64,000 bases of DNA from Dryas octopetala (taxonomy: Eukaryota; Streptophyta; Magnoliopsida; Rosales; Rosaceae): the NCBI GenBank assembly GCA_963921425.1, contig OY992836.1, forward strand, positions 9,517,304 through 9,581,303. Reading direction: 5' to 3'. Below the pieces are notes generated by a model. The model was not told where the DNA came from. It made no database searches and was given only the letters and a program-made list of their open reading frames with translations. Shown here piece after piece: positions 12,780 to 24,018 of the stretch. The translations under genes were made by a program, and so were the position numbers. The number at the start of each line of letters is the position of its first letter. The stretch's first letter is position 1.

Positions 12780-13186
12780 AATAATACTTGGGTCACCCCC
12801 CAAGGTATCTCAATGTCACCTCATTCTCCCAAATTCTAATTTCGACAATATCGGTGCATAGTCGGAACAGTTTACTTTTTAAATAACATATTAAAGATCA
12901 TTTCTACAAAAAATCAAATCAAAATGAAATCATTTAATTATATAACTGTTGTCAATTAAATAGAAAAAATATATGGTTTTCAATTGAAGAGTGATTTTTT
13001 TTATTTAATCGACAATGGTTATATAACCAAACGATTTCCAATTGAGTTAATTTTTTGTAGAGAAAATCTATAATAGATGATTTAAAAAGTGAACGGTTCC
13101 GATTATGCGTCGTTATTGCCGAAATCAGAATTTGAGGGGAATGAGGTGACCTTGAGGTACCCCTAAGGGGTGACCCAAGTATTGTT
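12780..13186. mobile_element. Foldback/MITE-like element with roughly 105-bp imperfect terminal inverted repeats
   Basis: The left end AATAATACTTGGGTCACCCC and the right end (reverse complement AACAATACTTGGGTCACCCC) match, and pairing continues with a few indels to about 12883 and 13082. The central 200 bp are AT-rich and non-coding. I could not define a convincing target-site duplication, so the superfamily is open. Confidence 0.75.
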
Positions 13187-14232
13187 CGTAAATCCATGAA
13201 AGCAATCGACAATTTCATGTCCATAATGAACAATGTTTGATTCCTTTTTTGGACGGAGCATGCACATCATTCTTCTCTTTCACAAATACATGTCTTTTTT
13301 TTATTTTAAATAAATAAAAAGTTAATTTATATATGGAATGAAAAGATAAAAAAAAACATGTGTTTCTAAGATGAAGTACTTCTCCAAAAAGAAGGGAGTC
13401 AAGTATGATTTTATTTGAAAATGAAGTGTGAATATTAAGTGCATTTTGGACCATGGCTTATAAGTCAAGTAATGAATAATTCTAGACCAGGCACGAGCGA
13501 ACAAATTCAACAATAACATTATTATTAACATAGATGTACATATATGTTAATAATACAGGCGTGGGTGTGTCCGGCCAATTCTACTCATTCCACGTTTGCC
13601 ACTTTGGCAGTATCCTAGGGCCAGGGGCAATGATTTTTTTATTTTTTATATTATCTGTGAGAGATTAAATCGACTTTTTTTGGCCTAGAAAATTAGACAA
13701 TTCCCTATCTTTATAATGTGCTATATTGTCAGTCATTTCAATCATAAATTTAATAATTTTATAACACTAATGTCATAACATTATTAAAGGCAAAAAAAAT
13801 GTCATTAACATTATTAACCAATGCGTTAATTACAATGTTATAGGCTTTCAAAGGAAGATGGATTCCCTTTCTTTTTTCAAATAATGTTTGGATACTTATA
13901 TGCAAAGAGTTATTCTGTCAATCAAAATTTGACACATATATACTAAGAATGGTTGTTGTTTTGGCACCCAATTATTTTTCATGTTTTTTTTTAATATTTT
14001 TTTTAAATTGATAAGTTGTTCTAGTCAAGCTAAAGTGACGAGGTTGGGTGAGATAATGTGTTAGGATTAATTAAATCTAGGTTAATTTCTCTCAAATATA
14101 TTTTAAAAAAAAAAAAACTCAAAACTGAACGTTTAACTTTGTTTAAACAAAATCCAATGATTCATTCTTTTTTAGCCAGTAACATAAAAGCATAAATGAT
14201 ATTGTCCATACACAAAATAGCCGATTTATATA

Positions 14233-14490
14233 TGGGTCAGGTTCATGAGCCACATCATTTTACATATCATTTTTACACCCTTTCGGCAAGGCGACGATAC
14301 TATGCCGGTATGATGTTGGCACACTAAATTTTAGCAAATGTCAATTTTCCAATCATCGTGTCGGTACCGTGTCGACTCCAACTGGCTGCAGCAAATGTCG
14401 ACTGCAACATCGTGTCGGTACCATGTCGCCGCCCCGTCGAAAGAGGTGTAAAAATGGTATGTAAAATTGTGTAACTCATGAACCTAATCC
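14233..14490. mobile_element. hAT-like MITE (about 258 bp) with 8-bp duplication
   Basis: Inverted ends share AGGTTCATGAG and continue through TTTTACATA and CATTTTTACACC to a GC-richer core. TTTATATA occurs directly on both sides (14225-14232 and 14491-14498), the 8-bp length typical of hAT transposons. The first bases of the two ends do not match exactly, so the exact border may be off by one or two bases. Confidence 0.75.
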
Positions 14491-15516
14491 TTTATATAAA
14501 TTTAAAAAAAAAAAAAAAAACACCCACACAATCCATTAAATTTTTAGAGCATTGGAACATTCTATATTACTATTGATAAATAACATCCCACGTTAAATAA
14601 GGATATAACTGACCAAAAGTTACTTGTACGCTCATAAACAATGTTCGAATCCTCAATTTAGACCGAATTGGAAGAAATTAAGAGACCCATCACATAATCA
14701 AGAACTCAATTAATATAATTAATAATCATCATCTGTTGGATTCTGTTTAATTGAATGAATATCATTTGAGGAAAATAAAGGAAGAATTGGATTAGTAACA
14801 GGGGCAACCAATTGCCCCTCTTGCAAGTGTTAGAATATACGTGGTATATTCATGTTGGAGTGGATTTTCCTGGCACACCGGGACCGAGCAACAAGAACAA
14901 GCAAAAGTGTTTTAGTGGGTAAGATATATCAGGTCAAATTCTTGTTATCACAAAGTTTTTGTAGAACACTTGTACAAAAAACAAAAGGATTAATTAGATT
15001 CAATTTGGCATTTTTGTATTACTTCTTTGAAAGTAGGTCTAATGCTTAAAAATACAATGAAAAAAAAAATGGAAATGTCAAAATAGGTTGCTTGGAGACT
15101 TGGAGTAAACCTAGTTTCACAGGCTAATAAATCGGTATTATCTTCAACTTAAGCAATGCATTCAGGTGTCACTTGCTAGGAACAGGAAGGTTAGAACAGA
15201 AAATAACATTTAATAGGTTACTGATTTGCTAAATTGATGGATCAAAACCAAAGAAATTTATTAATTTTGATGCCACTTAGACAAGATTTCATATCAAAGA
15301 ATCTTGTTAATGATTGTCACTTGCCAGGAACAGTGGTGAGAACTCCAATTTTGCTAGAACTATAATTACATGTTCAAATTTGCAGTTCTCTAGAAAACTA
15401 GAAACAAGCTTCATTGTTCCCAAAACTAGATGAATATGTTGCAGTATAAATTAATCAGATTAAACTAGTTGGTATCAAAACTTGAGTGGTGCAAAAATGA
15501 ATACAAGCTTGTCTGT

Positions 15517-18114
15517 CTATTCTGAAGATGGTTCCTTGACTTCTTTGCTGTTATCTGGTGATGATTCCTTCTTTATATCTGTTGATGGTTCCTTTTTGGT
15601 ACTACTGTAAGTATAAGTAGTACTTCTCTTTATAAGATCTCCAAATCTTCTTAGCAATGCTTTCTTTTTTCTTGAGTTGTCACCAGGAGTCCCATCTAGA
15701 TGATCAAAATCTTCTGAGTGCAGTATTGATTCTCCATCATCTGTGAATGAAGAATTTCTCCGGTGATGGGTAGCTGATCCCGGCGAATCCACCTCAAATA
15801 TCGAGCCTTTGAGGGCCTCTTCGATTTCAATCTCCATATCATCATCATCAACGTCTTGTGTGTTTGAAGTCTTGGCATCATCATGTGTGTTTGGAATCTT
15901 GATCTCCCTGAGATTGAAACTGAAAACTTTGCCAAGTATGCCTCCATTTTGAGCTGTTGCAACCTCCTTCTCCTCCTTTGACGATGTTTTCTCTTTATCT
16001 TCCTTTTCCTTTTCCTTTTCCTTTTTCCATTCCCCTGAAACTGATGGTTTCTCCTTACCACTGTCCTTTTTCACCTCCTTTGATGGTAGTGGCTTCTCCT
16101 TAGCCTCCTTTTTCAACTCCTTTGATGATGTCTTCTCCTTGGCCTCCTTTTTCGAATCCTTTAATGGCGGTTTCTGATCTTTTTCCTCTTTCTTGGAATC
16201 CTTCTTCGACGATTCAATGAGCAACCGCTTCAACTCCTTAATGTTTTCATTGGCTGCAATCTCATTCACCCTGTAGCTTTCGTTTTCTCGGGTAAGGAAA
16301 CTCATGGCCTCCTCCTTTTCGGCCAGGGTATCTTTTAGCTGGGAATTTTCTGCTTGAGCAATGGCTGCAGCTTCTTTTGCAACATTTGCTTCATTCAGGG
16401 CCTGTTTGAGTATATCCCGCAGCTTGCTATTTTCTTCCTTTGATGCCATAGCCTTGGTATCTGTCTCTAAAAGCAGCTCATGCAATCTAAAGTTCTCTTG
16501 CTGTGTAGCATATCTATCCCCTTCAGCTTTTCTAATAACATCCACAAAGCCTTGTTCTTTCCCACTCCATGCCAAAACCGACTCTTCATGTTCTATCTTC
16601 AACCTTGCAGCAGTGTTTTTGTACCTCTCAGCTTCTTTCCTTGTTTCGTCCAATACTGTTTTGTAACTTTCGTCATTGCCCTTTAGCAGCACATTCAAAC
16701 GTTCTTCTTGTGATCTTGAGTGCTCTAACTCTGCTTGGGTCACGCAGAGTTTATCCTTCAACTGGTTGGCTTCTGTTGCAACCTCTTTCAGTGCAAATGC
16801 CAAGTCATCCATTGCCTTCTTCAAATTTTCTTCAGCATCAGCTGTCAACTTCAGTTCGCGTTTAAGCACGCCCATCTCATCAAGTAATTTCTCAGCCTTC
16901 GATGAAGCAAGTTTCTCCTTCTTTTGGGCATCAACCAAACTCTCCTTTGTGAAATGAAGCTCAGACTTGAGACTCTCTAATTCTTCCATCATTGAAAGAT
17001 TACTTTCAGGGTTATCATGATAATCAGATGTACTAAGGTACTCTTGATTCTGTGATGTACTAACATCTGTACTACTTTGCACGGATTCCTCATCCCATTT
17101 CTCCAATTTCTTTTGAAGAGAAGCAATCTCAAACTTTGCCTCTTCAAGTAAAACCTTGGTTTGCTCAAGTTGGTTTGTCTGTGTGATCAATGAATCAAGA
17201 ATTCTTGCTTCCGATTGCTTTCTTTTCTCTATCTCCATCTCCAATTCTAGGATTCTTTCGTCACTCTCAGACAATAAAGCCTTCGTGTGAGCCTCAGAGG
17301 TTTCCACATTCTCTTCCAGTTTGAGCACCAATTCCCGAATTCTTTCGTCACTTAATAAGGCCTTCGTGTGAGCCTTAGAGGTGTCCACATTTTCTTCCAG
17401 TTTGAGCTCCAATTCCCGAATTCTTTCCTTACTTTCGGATAACAAAGCCTTCGTTTGAGACTCAGGAGTATCCGCATTCTCTGCCAGTTTCAGCTCCAAT
17501 TCTCGAACTCTTTCTTCATTTTCAGACAATAAAACCTTAGAGTGAGCCTCAGAGGCTTTCACATTCTCTGTCAGTTTGAGCTCCAATTCCCGAATTTGTT
17601 CTTCCTTTTGAGACAATAAAGCCTTTGTGTGAGCCTGAAGGGCTTCTGCATTTTTTGCCAGTTTGAGCTCTAATTCCCGAATTCGTTCTTCTTTTTCAGA
17701 CAATACAGCCTTTGTGCGAGCCTCAGAAGTTTCCACATTCTCTGCCTGTTTCAGCTTCAATTCCTGAATTCTTTCTTCACTTTCAGACAATAAAGCCTTT
17801 GCGTGAGCCTCGGAGGTTTCCACATTCTCTACCAGTTTGAGCTCCAAATCTCTGGCCTTTCCAAGTTCAAGTTGCAAAGACTCAATATTGTCCTCTTTAC
17901 TCTTCAATTCTTTGATTGCATTAGACAGCAAGTCCTTCACCGAATTCAATTCCGCAAGATTCTGAACAGACAATGCTTCACTAAGCCTCAAGTTGGCCTC
18001 CTCTGCCACCTTTTTCATCTCTCCAAGTTCATCGAGCGCTCGATCTCTCTCTACCTCTATTGCTTGCAATTGCTTCTTCAGCTCCTCTTCTGGTTGCTCC
18101 ATTTGTTGCTGCAT
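15517..18114 (-). CDS. Long coiled-coil protein, WEB-family-like
   Basis: A single open frame of 865 aa from ATG 18114. Almost all of it is heptad-rich coiled coil. Residues about 90-290 form seven tandem repeats of 29 residues (consensus LELKLAENVETSEAHTKALL, then SESEERIRE), one shortened to 27. A Lys/Glu/Ser-rich stretch follows (about 640-710). Then comes a conserved-looking tail with GKVFSFNLREIKIPN, an acidic DDDDMEIEIEEAL block and KKKALLRRFGDLIKR. Such tails and coiled coils are typical of plant WEB-family proteins; WEB1 relatives act in light-driven chloroplast movement. Typical members have a Ser/basic N-terminus that is missing here. The frame is open back to a potential acceptor at 18139-18140, directly preceded by an in-frame TAG, so an upstream exon is possible. 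Family assignment is from pattern memory. Confidence 0.72.
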   Translation of the reverse strand: MQQQMEQPEEELKKQLQAIEVERDRALDELGEMKKVAEEANLRLSEALSVQNLAELNSVKDLLSNAIKELKSKEDNIESLQLELGKARDLELKLVENVETSEAHAKALLSESEERIQELKLKQAENVETSEARTKAVLSEKEERIRELELKLAKNAEALQAHTKALLSQKEEQIRELELKLTENVKASEAHSKVLLSENEERVRELELKLAENADTPESQTKALLSESKERIRELELKLEENVDTSKAHTKALLSDERIRELVLKLEENVETSEAHTKALLSESDERILELEMEIEKRKQSEARILDSLITQTNQLEQTKVLLEEAKFEIASLQKKLEKWDEESVQSSTDVSTSQNQEYLSTSDYHDNPESNLSMMEELESLKSELHFTKESLVDAQKKEKLASSKAEKLLDEMGVLKRELKLTADAEENLKKAMDDLAFALKEVATEANQLKDKLCVTQAELEHSRSQEERLNVLLKGNDESYKTVLDETRKEAERYKNTAARLKIEHEESVLAWSGKEQGFVDVIRKAEGDRYATQQENFRLHELLLETDTKAMASKEENSKLRDILKQALNEANVAKEAAAIAQAENSQLKDTLAEKEEAMSFLTRENESYRVNEIAANENIKELKRLLIESSKKDSKKEEKDQKPPLKDSKKEAKEKTSSKELKKEAKEKPLPSKEVKKDSGKEKPSVSGEWKKEKEKEKEDKEKTSSKEEKEVATAQNGGILGKVFSFNLREIKIPNTHDDAKTSNTQDVDDDDMEIEIEEALKGSIFEVDSPGSATHHRRNSSFTDDGESILHSEDFDHLDGTPGDNSRKKKALLRRFGDLIKRSTTYTYSSTKKEPSTDIKKESSPDNSKEVKEPSSE
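17240..17850 (-). repeat. In-frame 87-bp coding minisatellite
   Basis: Seven tandem copies of an 87-bp unit (29 codons) inside the coiled-coil gene, one reduced by 6 bp. Because 29 is not a multiple of seven, each added unit shifts the heptad register by one residue. Length changes keep the reading frame but alter the coil. Confidence 0.85.
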
Positions 18115-20190
18115 CTCCCAAGCTCCAACGATCTCTTTCTACCATGAATTGCACAAAAAACCAGTCACCAATCAAAATTAAAATCCAATTCACACCGAAC
18201 CAAGAAAATTTCAGAAAATTGGCATGGTCAATCCAATATAATCAATCCGTCAAAACAATTATCAACATGGATCAAAGCAAAAATTATGAAACAATAGTTT
18301 GATACAAAATTTCAATAAAACCCTGTTCAAATCAAAGCAAAAAAAATATGAAACGGGATCAATACCACATGTAAAATTGTAGCTTAGAGGGCTTTCTTCA
18401 TTGAGGAGCCTTGCCAAATTTTGATGCAGGGCATGTCGTGCAATTTGACCAAAGAAGGCTTCTTTGGTTAAATTTCAAAAAACCCAGATGAAACCAAGAA
18501 TATTTTACAGATTCAAGGCCAAAGTCATGAATTAACGGATTAAGAAAAGTTACAAAAGCAATGAAAGAGTGGCAATGAATGAGATTAACCAACCCAGAAG
18601 AAAGAGTGAAATGAAAATACAAATACAAAAGACCCTTAGAGAGAAAGCGTCGGAATTTCCAAGGAAAAGGCAAGAAAAAACAAGGTACCTTATCCTCGGT
18701 TTCGAGGTACCATGTCTGATTTTGGGGATGAATGATGTTGGTGCAGGAGTTTTCTAATTTTGGAAAGTCACCTCCATAACGTAACGAGAAATGCCATAAA
18801 CATAGACAAGGATAGATATTAATGGTTTTGGTGAGAAAGTCCGAGGTTGGCGGGTTTTCCACAAAAGAAACAACATATTTGGCGTGTGGGAAGAAATCTA
18901 AATTACCTTATTATCTAATTATCTGAGAGTGGATTGACAACATTGACCTCTCTACGATTCTTCATATATATATTCAATAAGAGATGAATTCATGACATTT
19001 TATTTTTGACATAAATTTTGACACAAGTTTTTAATGAGATCCACTTTATATAGGAGTTTAACGATCTAAACTATCTATTTTTATGTTTCAATTAAAATAT
19101 CATCTTTATAAAAAATTAAATAAATCGAAAACCATTTATTTACAAAAATTAAATGGTCAACATTTTAATTGTTTATTTTGTTGATCACTTAATATTTGTA
19201 TGTAAACAGTTTTAAATTTATCTAATTTTTTATAAAAATAATTTTTTAATAAAAACTTAAAATAAATGGTTCGAATTAATAAAATTCTATATAGAGTAAA
19301 GAGTGCAAATTTGGTCATCACCTTATAAAATGGTGAGCATCACTACTTTCTTCTAAGCGTGCCACGTGTCTTATTACTTAATCATAGTTAAATTTTTAAA
19401 ATTTTAATATTTATTAAAGTTTCAATTAATTTTTTAATTAAAAGCACATTTACCCATAAAAACTTATGTAAACTATTGAAAACACCCTATTTTGATATAC
19501 ATTAATTCAAAACCTCCAATCTTTATTAAACTATTTCAAAACCCCCTGTTAACACTTAATATCTCTGTAAACCCCCTAGTCAACTTCTAATAAGAAAAGT
19601 TTGACTTTAATTTTTTTAAATATACCAGGTTTACCCCTGTTTTGTTTTCCTACATCAACAACATTAATTACCGTACCGTTTTTTTAGTTACCCCTGTTCT
19701 TGCGCTTGCGATGTTCATCGTGAGCTTGAATCTTCATCATGAGCTTGAATCTTCATCATCGTGAGCTTGAATCTTCATCGTGAGTTTCTTCATCTTCATA
19801 TGCGATTCTCTTCGTGCGATTCGTGAGCTTGAGATCGGATTCTGCGAGGTGTTTTCTGTGATCGGGGGAGGTCTTCATCGGATTTTGGAGTAATTGAATC
19901 TGCACGAGATTGTTATCGGATTGTTCGGGGTGTTGTGATCGGATTGTTCTGATTGTGATCGGGAGGTTTTCATCGGAGCTTAGTAGACCAAATTTGATTA
20001 CTGTGAGTTCTTGTAAATTTCAATTGATTTACAATTTCTGTGTGTGATTTAGTTACAATTTGTTTGAGTGATTCAGTTTCAATTTCTGGGAGTAATTTAG
20101 TTACAGCTTTAGTGGTTGAATTTAGGTTTGTTGATTTATTTAGATGTAATATCAACTTAGTCAATTGATATCAAAACCTTAAAGAGAATA
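18115..20190. other. Intergenic region and 5' flank of the Mutator-like element
   Basis: 18115-18900 is the upstream region of the coiled-coil gene (minus strand) and may include a 5' UTR intron. One possible model splices 18687-18686 (GT) to 18140-18139 (AG), but the peptide it would add is unlike the family. 18900-19650 is plain AT-rich DNA. At 19719-19789 a unit of 20-24 bp containing GAGCTTGAATCTTCATC repeats three times. No gene is supported. Confidence 0.5.
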
Positions 20191-20352
20191 ATTCAGTTTC
20201 ACTGTAGGAATTATGTTGAAATTCAGTTTCAGTGTACCAATTATGTTGAAATTCAGTTTCAGTGTAGCAATTTTGTGGAAATTCTGTTTCACTGTAGGAA
20301 TTATGTTGAAATTCAGTTTCAGTGTAGCAATTCTGTGGAAATTCAGTTTCAG
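20191..20352. repeat. 30-bp tandem repeat carrying GTTTCAGTGTA, 5.4 copies
   Basis: ATTCAGTTTC begins at 20191, 20221, 20251 (as ATTCAGTTTC), 20281 (ATTCTGTTTC), 20311 and 20341, so the period is exactly 30 bp. It lies about 190 bp upstream of the transposase start and could be part of the promoter or a transposase-binding array. Confidence 0.88.
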
Positions 20353-20542
20353 TTACACTTGTGTTTTTTCTTTGTTTGTTTTATTTTAAGTCAGAAATTG
20401 AAACTGATATTGCCTAAACTTATTAAGAAATTGAATTGCAATACTGATTATGTTGTTCTGTTTTAACAGTTTCAATTGATTTTATTTTGTTAGTCAGTGT
20501 TTACTTACCTTTTTGTTTTATGTTTTCTTATCATGTAGCTTA

Positions 20543-23241
20543 ATGGATGTTGGTGTGATTTCAAGAGTTACTTGTGACAGTAAGTCAGTTCTTTTGTCAT
20601 TGTTTTCCGGTGTTACCTATGAATGGATTTGTAGTGAAGTAATAAAGAGATTCAATCATTTGAAGGCAGGGCAATTTAGGTTATCTTACTCTTTACCGGA
20701 TCTTGAAAGTTGCAAATTGGAATGTGATATGGATGTTCACTTGATGTTAGCTTCTTTGCCTTTGTTTAAACTTTCATATGTTGATATACTTGTGAATCAC
20801 GATGGTGTTCTTGTTGAGTATGTTGCTTGTAGTGCTCCTAGTACATCATCTAAAGATACAAGTGCTAGTGAAGTCTCTTATACAAGAAAGAAAGGTGCAA
20901 GTTGTTCATCTTCTGAAGACTTTGAGAGTTTGATTGATCCGAATCAGTATTTAGGTGATTTTGGAACTGCTGAAACTAAAAGTTATCTATCGAAAGAGTG
21001 GGAAGGTTATATTGATCATGTTGGACAAAAATTTGAGGGCGGTGTAGCTGAATTTCGTTTGAAATTGGTGAAATATGCTGTTCAGATGGGATTCAAATTT
21101 GTATATGCGAAGAATGACAAAGATCGGATTATAGCTGAATGTTTTGAGAAGAATTCACACGGTTGTAAATGGCGTGTGTATGCAGTGTTATGTAGAGCAA
21201 ATGGATTTTGCTATATTCGTACTATGAATAATCAGCATACATGCCGTGGAGTTGTTCGTGAGACTAAAGGTAAGATGATGAGTTCACGAATTGTATCATC
21301 AATTGTGAAAGATGAGCTTCGTTTGAAGCCATCTTTGAGACCTATTGACATTGTGCAGGAACTGAAACTGAACTATGGTTTGGATATCAGTTATCAAAAT
21401 GCATGGAAAGGTAAAGAGATGGCAAAGCTTCTTGTTCATGGTGATGAGGAGGCCTCTTTTCAAAAGTTAGCTTGGTACGTTGAAGCTGTGAAGATTTCAA
21501 ATCCAGGCACACATTGTGTTTTACAGTTGGATGAGTCGAGTGGTCGGTTTCAGAGATTTTTCATTTCATATTCTGCATGTATTCAAGGATATAGATGGTG
21601 TCTTCCCATGGTTCATGTTGATGGAACTTTTTTGAAAGGGAAGTATTTGGGTCATTTGCTTGCTGCAAATGGAAGGGATGGTGATAAAGGTACGTCTTTT
21701 TTTTTTAGTTGCAGTTGTTTATTGATTTCGTTGCTTCCTTCCTCAATTTTTAAGGGTAAATCCCTATTTGTGATCCAATCTCCTCCTAGGGTATAGAATG
21801 GGCTTGGTGGAGGCATTATGTTAGGGTTTAGCTACGGGATTTTGGGCGGAGCCCAAAATCTCGTAGCTAAACCCTAACATAAATGCCGACAAACCAGGTA
21901 TTTGTAATATTGAAACTTTTAATTGACTTAATTATATATGGCTCTAAAGATATTAATTCAGTTCAGTGTAGGAATTTTTTGGTAGATCAGTTTCAGTGTA
22001 CCAATTCTGTGGAAATTCAGTTTCAGTCTAATATGGCAGTGAAAGTTAAAAAATAGAAAGATTGAGTTTATTTGACTTGGTTACAGTTACAGTTCAGTAA
22101 ATTATCATATTTTATTCTTTTGCTTTATTAGTTACACTTCGGCTTTTTCTTTGTTTGTTTTATTTATTTTTCTATAGGTATATTTCCTCTTACTTATGCT
22201 ATTGTGGATTCTGAGTCTGAAGACAATTGGACTTGGTTTTTTGAAAATTTGTATCAAGTTTTGGCACCCCAAGGTCGTACAGTTACATTCATTTCAGATC
22301 GTAATCCTGGCTTGTTAGAAGGTGTTAACCGTATGTTAACCGTAATCCTGGCTTTTTCACCTCATGCATATTGTTATTTTCATTTGGTAGGAAATTTGAA
22401 AAATAAGTTGCCTGTGAAAGTAGTTGGTAAATATTTGAGAGAACGTGTTCTGAATTTATTCATGAAATGTGCATATGCGCCAACGGTTGAGATTTTTTAC
22501 AAACATTTGGCTGATTTGGAAAAAGAAGGGCATGACAATGCTAAGAAATTCTTAGAGAGCATTCCGTTTGAACATTGGGCGTGTGCTTTTTTTAAAGGTA
22601 ATCGGTATGGGGTTATGGCCAATGGCTTATCTGAGTCTTTTAATTTTTGGATCCTCAAGTTTCGTTCATTGCCCATATTTGAAATGGTTGATGGTATTAG
22701 AGTTCAAATAATGGAAACTATGGACAAAAGAAGGACTGAGGCTAGTAGTTGGCATAATGTTCTTTGTCCTAAAATGGATGAGATGTTGAGGAAGTATATG
22801 GAAGTGGGTAGGCATTGGAAGATTGCCCGATCATATGATTCTGTTTATGAGGTGTTCGGTCCTCATTCTGTTTTAGTTGATTTGAACTCCAACTTTTGTA
22901 CTTGTCGTAGATGGAAAATTGAAGGGTTCCCTTGTGCTCATGCTCTTGTAGCAATTCAAAGAGAGGGTAAAAATGTCTATGATTACATTGAAGACGAATT
23001 TAAATCTGGTTACTATAGGAATTCCTATGCAGCTGCAATTCTTCCCATTCCTGATATTGAGATATCTGCTTATGATGCTTCTGATTTTGTTATTCCTCCT
23101 TTTACAAAGAGGCCTCCTGGAAGACCAAGATCAACGAGGTATAAGTCTATTGGAGCCAGTTCAAGATCTATTAAATGTGGTAGATGTGGTAAAGTTGATG
23201 GCCACAATAAGAAAACATGTACTGCTCCTTTGAGGAATTGA
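20543..23241 (+). CDS. Mutator-like (MULE) transposase, apparently intact
   Basis: Two exons, 20543-21689 and 22178-23241, joined by a GT-AG intron in phase 1, give 736 aa with no stop or frameshift. An N-terminal PB1/MuDR-type region comes first. Next is a WRKY-like zinc region (about 175-250) with C-x5-C and HTC. The MULE DDE core has Asp360 (VDGTFLKGKY), Asp423 (ISDRNPGL) and Glu535 (GLSESFNFW). The SWIM finger has Cys623, Cys625, Cys635 and His637, and a C-terminal knuckle has C-x2-C-x5-H-x4-C, one residue longer than usual. The start is the ATG just after TAGCTTA; a splice acceptor lies there too, so a 5' exon is possible. All key residues are present, so it may encode an active enzyme that cuts at element ends. 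The closest alternative is a domesticated MULE (MUG/FHY3 type), but the neighbouring Ulp1 gene argues for a transposon. Confidence 0.93.
21812..21887. repeat. Near-perfect hairpin in the transposase intron
   Basis: Arms 21812-21847 and 21851-21887 pair over about 36 bp with one substitution and one indel, separated by a 3-nt loop GGA. Each arm contains ATGTTAGGGTTTAGCTACG. Transcription would give a long stem, either as a small inserted foldback element or as a structured intron RNA. Confidence 0.9.
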
Positions 23242-24018
23242 TTTCTTTGTTTTTGTAGTTTAGTTTCAGTTTATGAAATTGAATTTAAGGATTTCTTGGA
23301 ATTATTACATTGAATTAGATTGATGATTCTCGAAATTTTGATTATGTAGTCCTGCATTCTTGGATTTTGGAATTTTCAAATGGAATCTGTTTGGTTTTCT
23401 TGTTTTTAGTATTATTTTCGAAGGTGAAACTGTTTTGATATAGTTTCAGTTGAATATTTTGTATTATTAGGGATTTTGGTTTATGATTGTAGTTGAATGT
23501 TATTATCTGACTTATGATACAATTATTATATTCCAGTTGATAGCTTATTAACAATGAGACTGTTCATTCTCTTGAAACTGAAAAGACGTAACCTCTTTCT
23601 CTGAACATGGCAACTGAAACTGTTTTTTAAGTGAAACTGTATTGTAAGTGAAACTGTTTTGCAAGTGAAATTGTTTTTCAAGAGAAACTGTTTTGTAAAA
23701 GTTGACAAGTGCGTTGGTGTTATTGCGAGTTTTTTTGGTCCTACAAGCAAAGTTGACAACATTTAAATACAGTTTCAGTTACTTTTAGTGTCCCATTTTA
23801 GTTATTGTTTAACAGTTACACTAACTTAATGACCAAGAAGTTTTTTTTTTTTAAAGTGAAATTGTTTAGACATTACAAAAATTACAGAAATAAAAGAACT
23901 ATTTATATACAAGTAATAAATTTAAGAAATTAGATCAATGTTTGAATTTAGCCAAAAATTATAGAAATAAACCAACTACTTATATACAAGTCATAAATAT
24001 AAAAGTCTCGACATTTTA

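Larger units (their letters stand above)
10190..15516. other. Intergenic region, no supported gene
   Basis: AT-rich DNA between the LanC-like gene and the coiled-coil gene. The first few hundred bases should hold the LanC-like promoter (minus strand), but I see no decisive TATA box. The region contains a 43-bp tandem array (11062-11290), a long-inverted-repeat element (12780-13186) and a hAT-type MITE (14233-14490), listed separately. All open frames here are short, low-complexity and without recognisable domains. From 14491 to 15516 I see only AT-rich sequence that would include the 3' flank of the coiled-coil gene. Confidence 0.6.

Noticed and set aside
18398..18862. 154-aa minus-strand frame upstream of the coiled-coil gene as its N-terminal exon
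   Set aside because: A donor exists and the phase would fit, but the peptide does not resemble WEB-family N-termini; more likely leader or promoter DNA.
20191..20352. CRISPR-like array of 30-bp direct repeats
   Set aside because: Units are contiguous without unique spacers, in a plant transposon; an ordinary tandem repeat.
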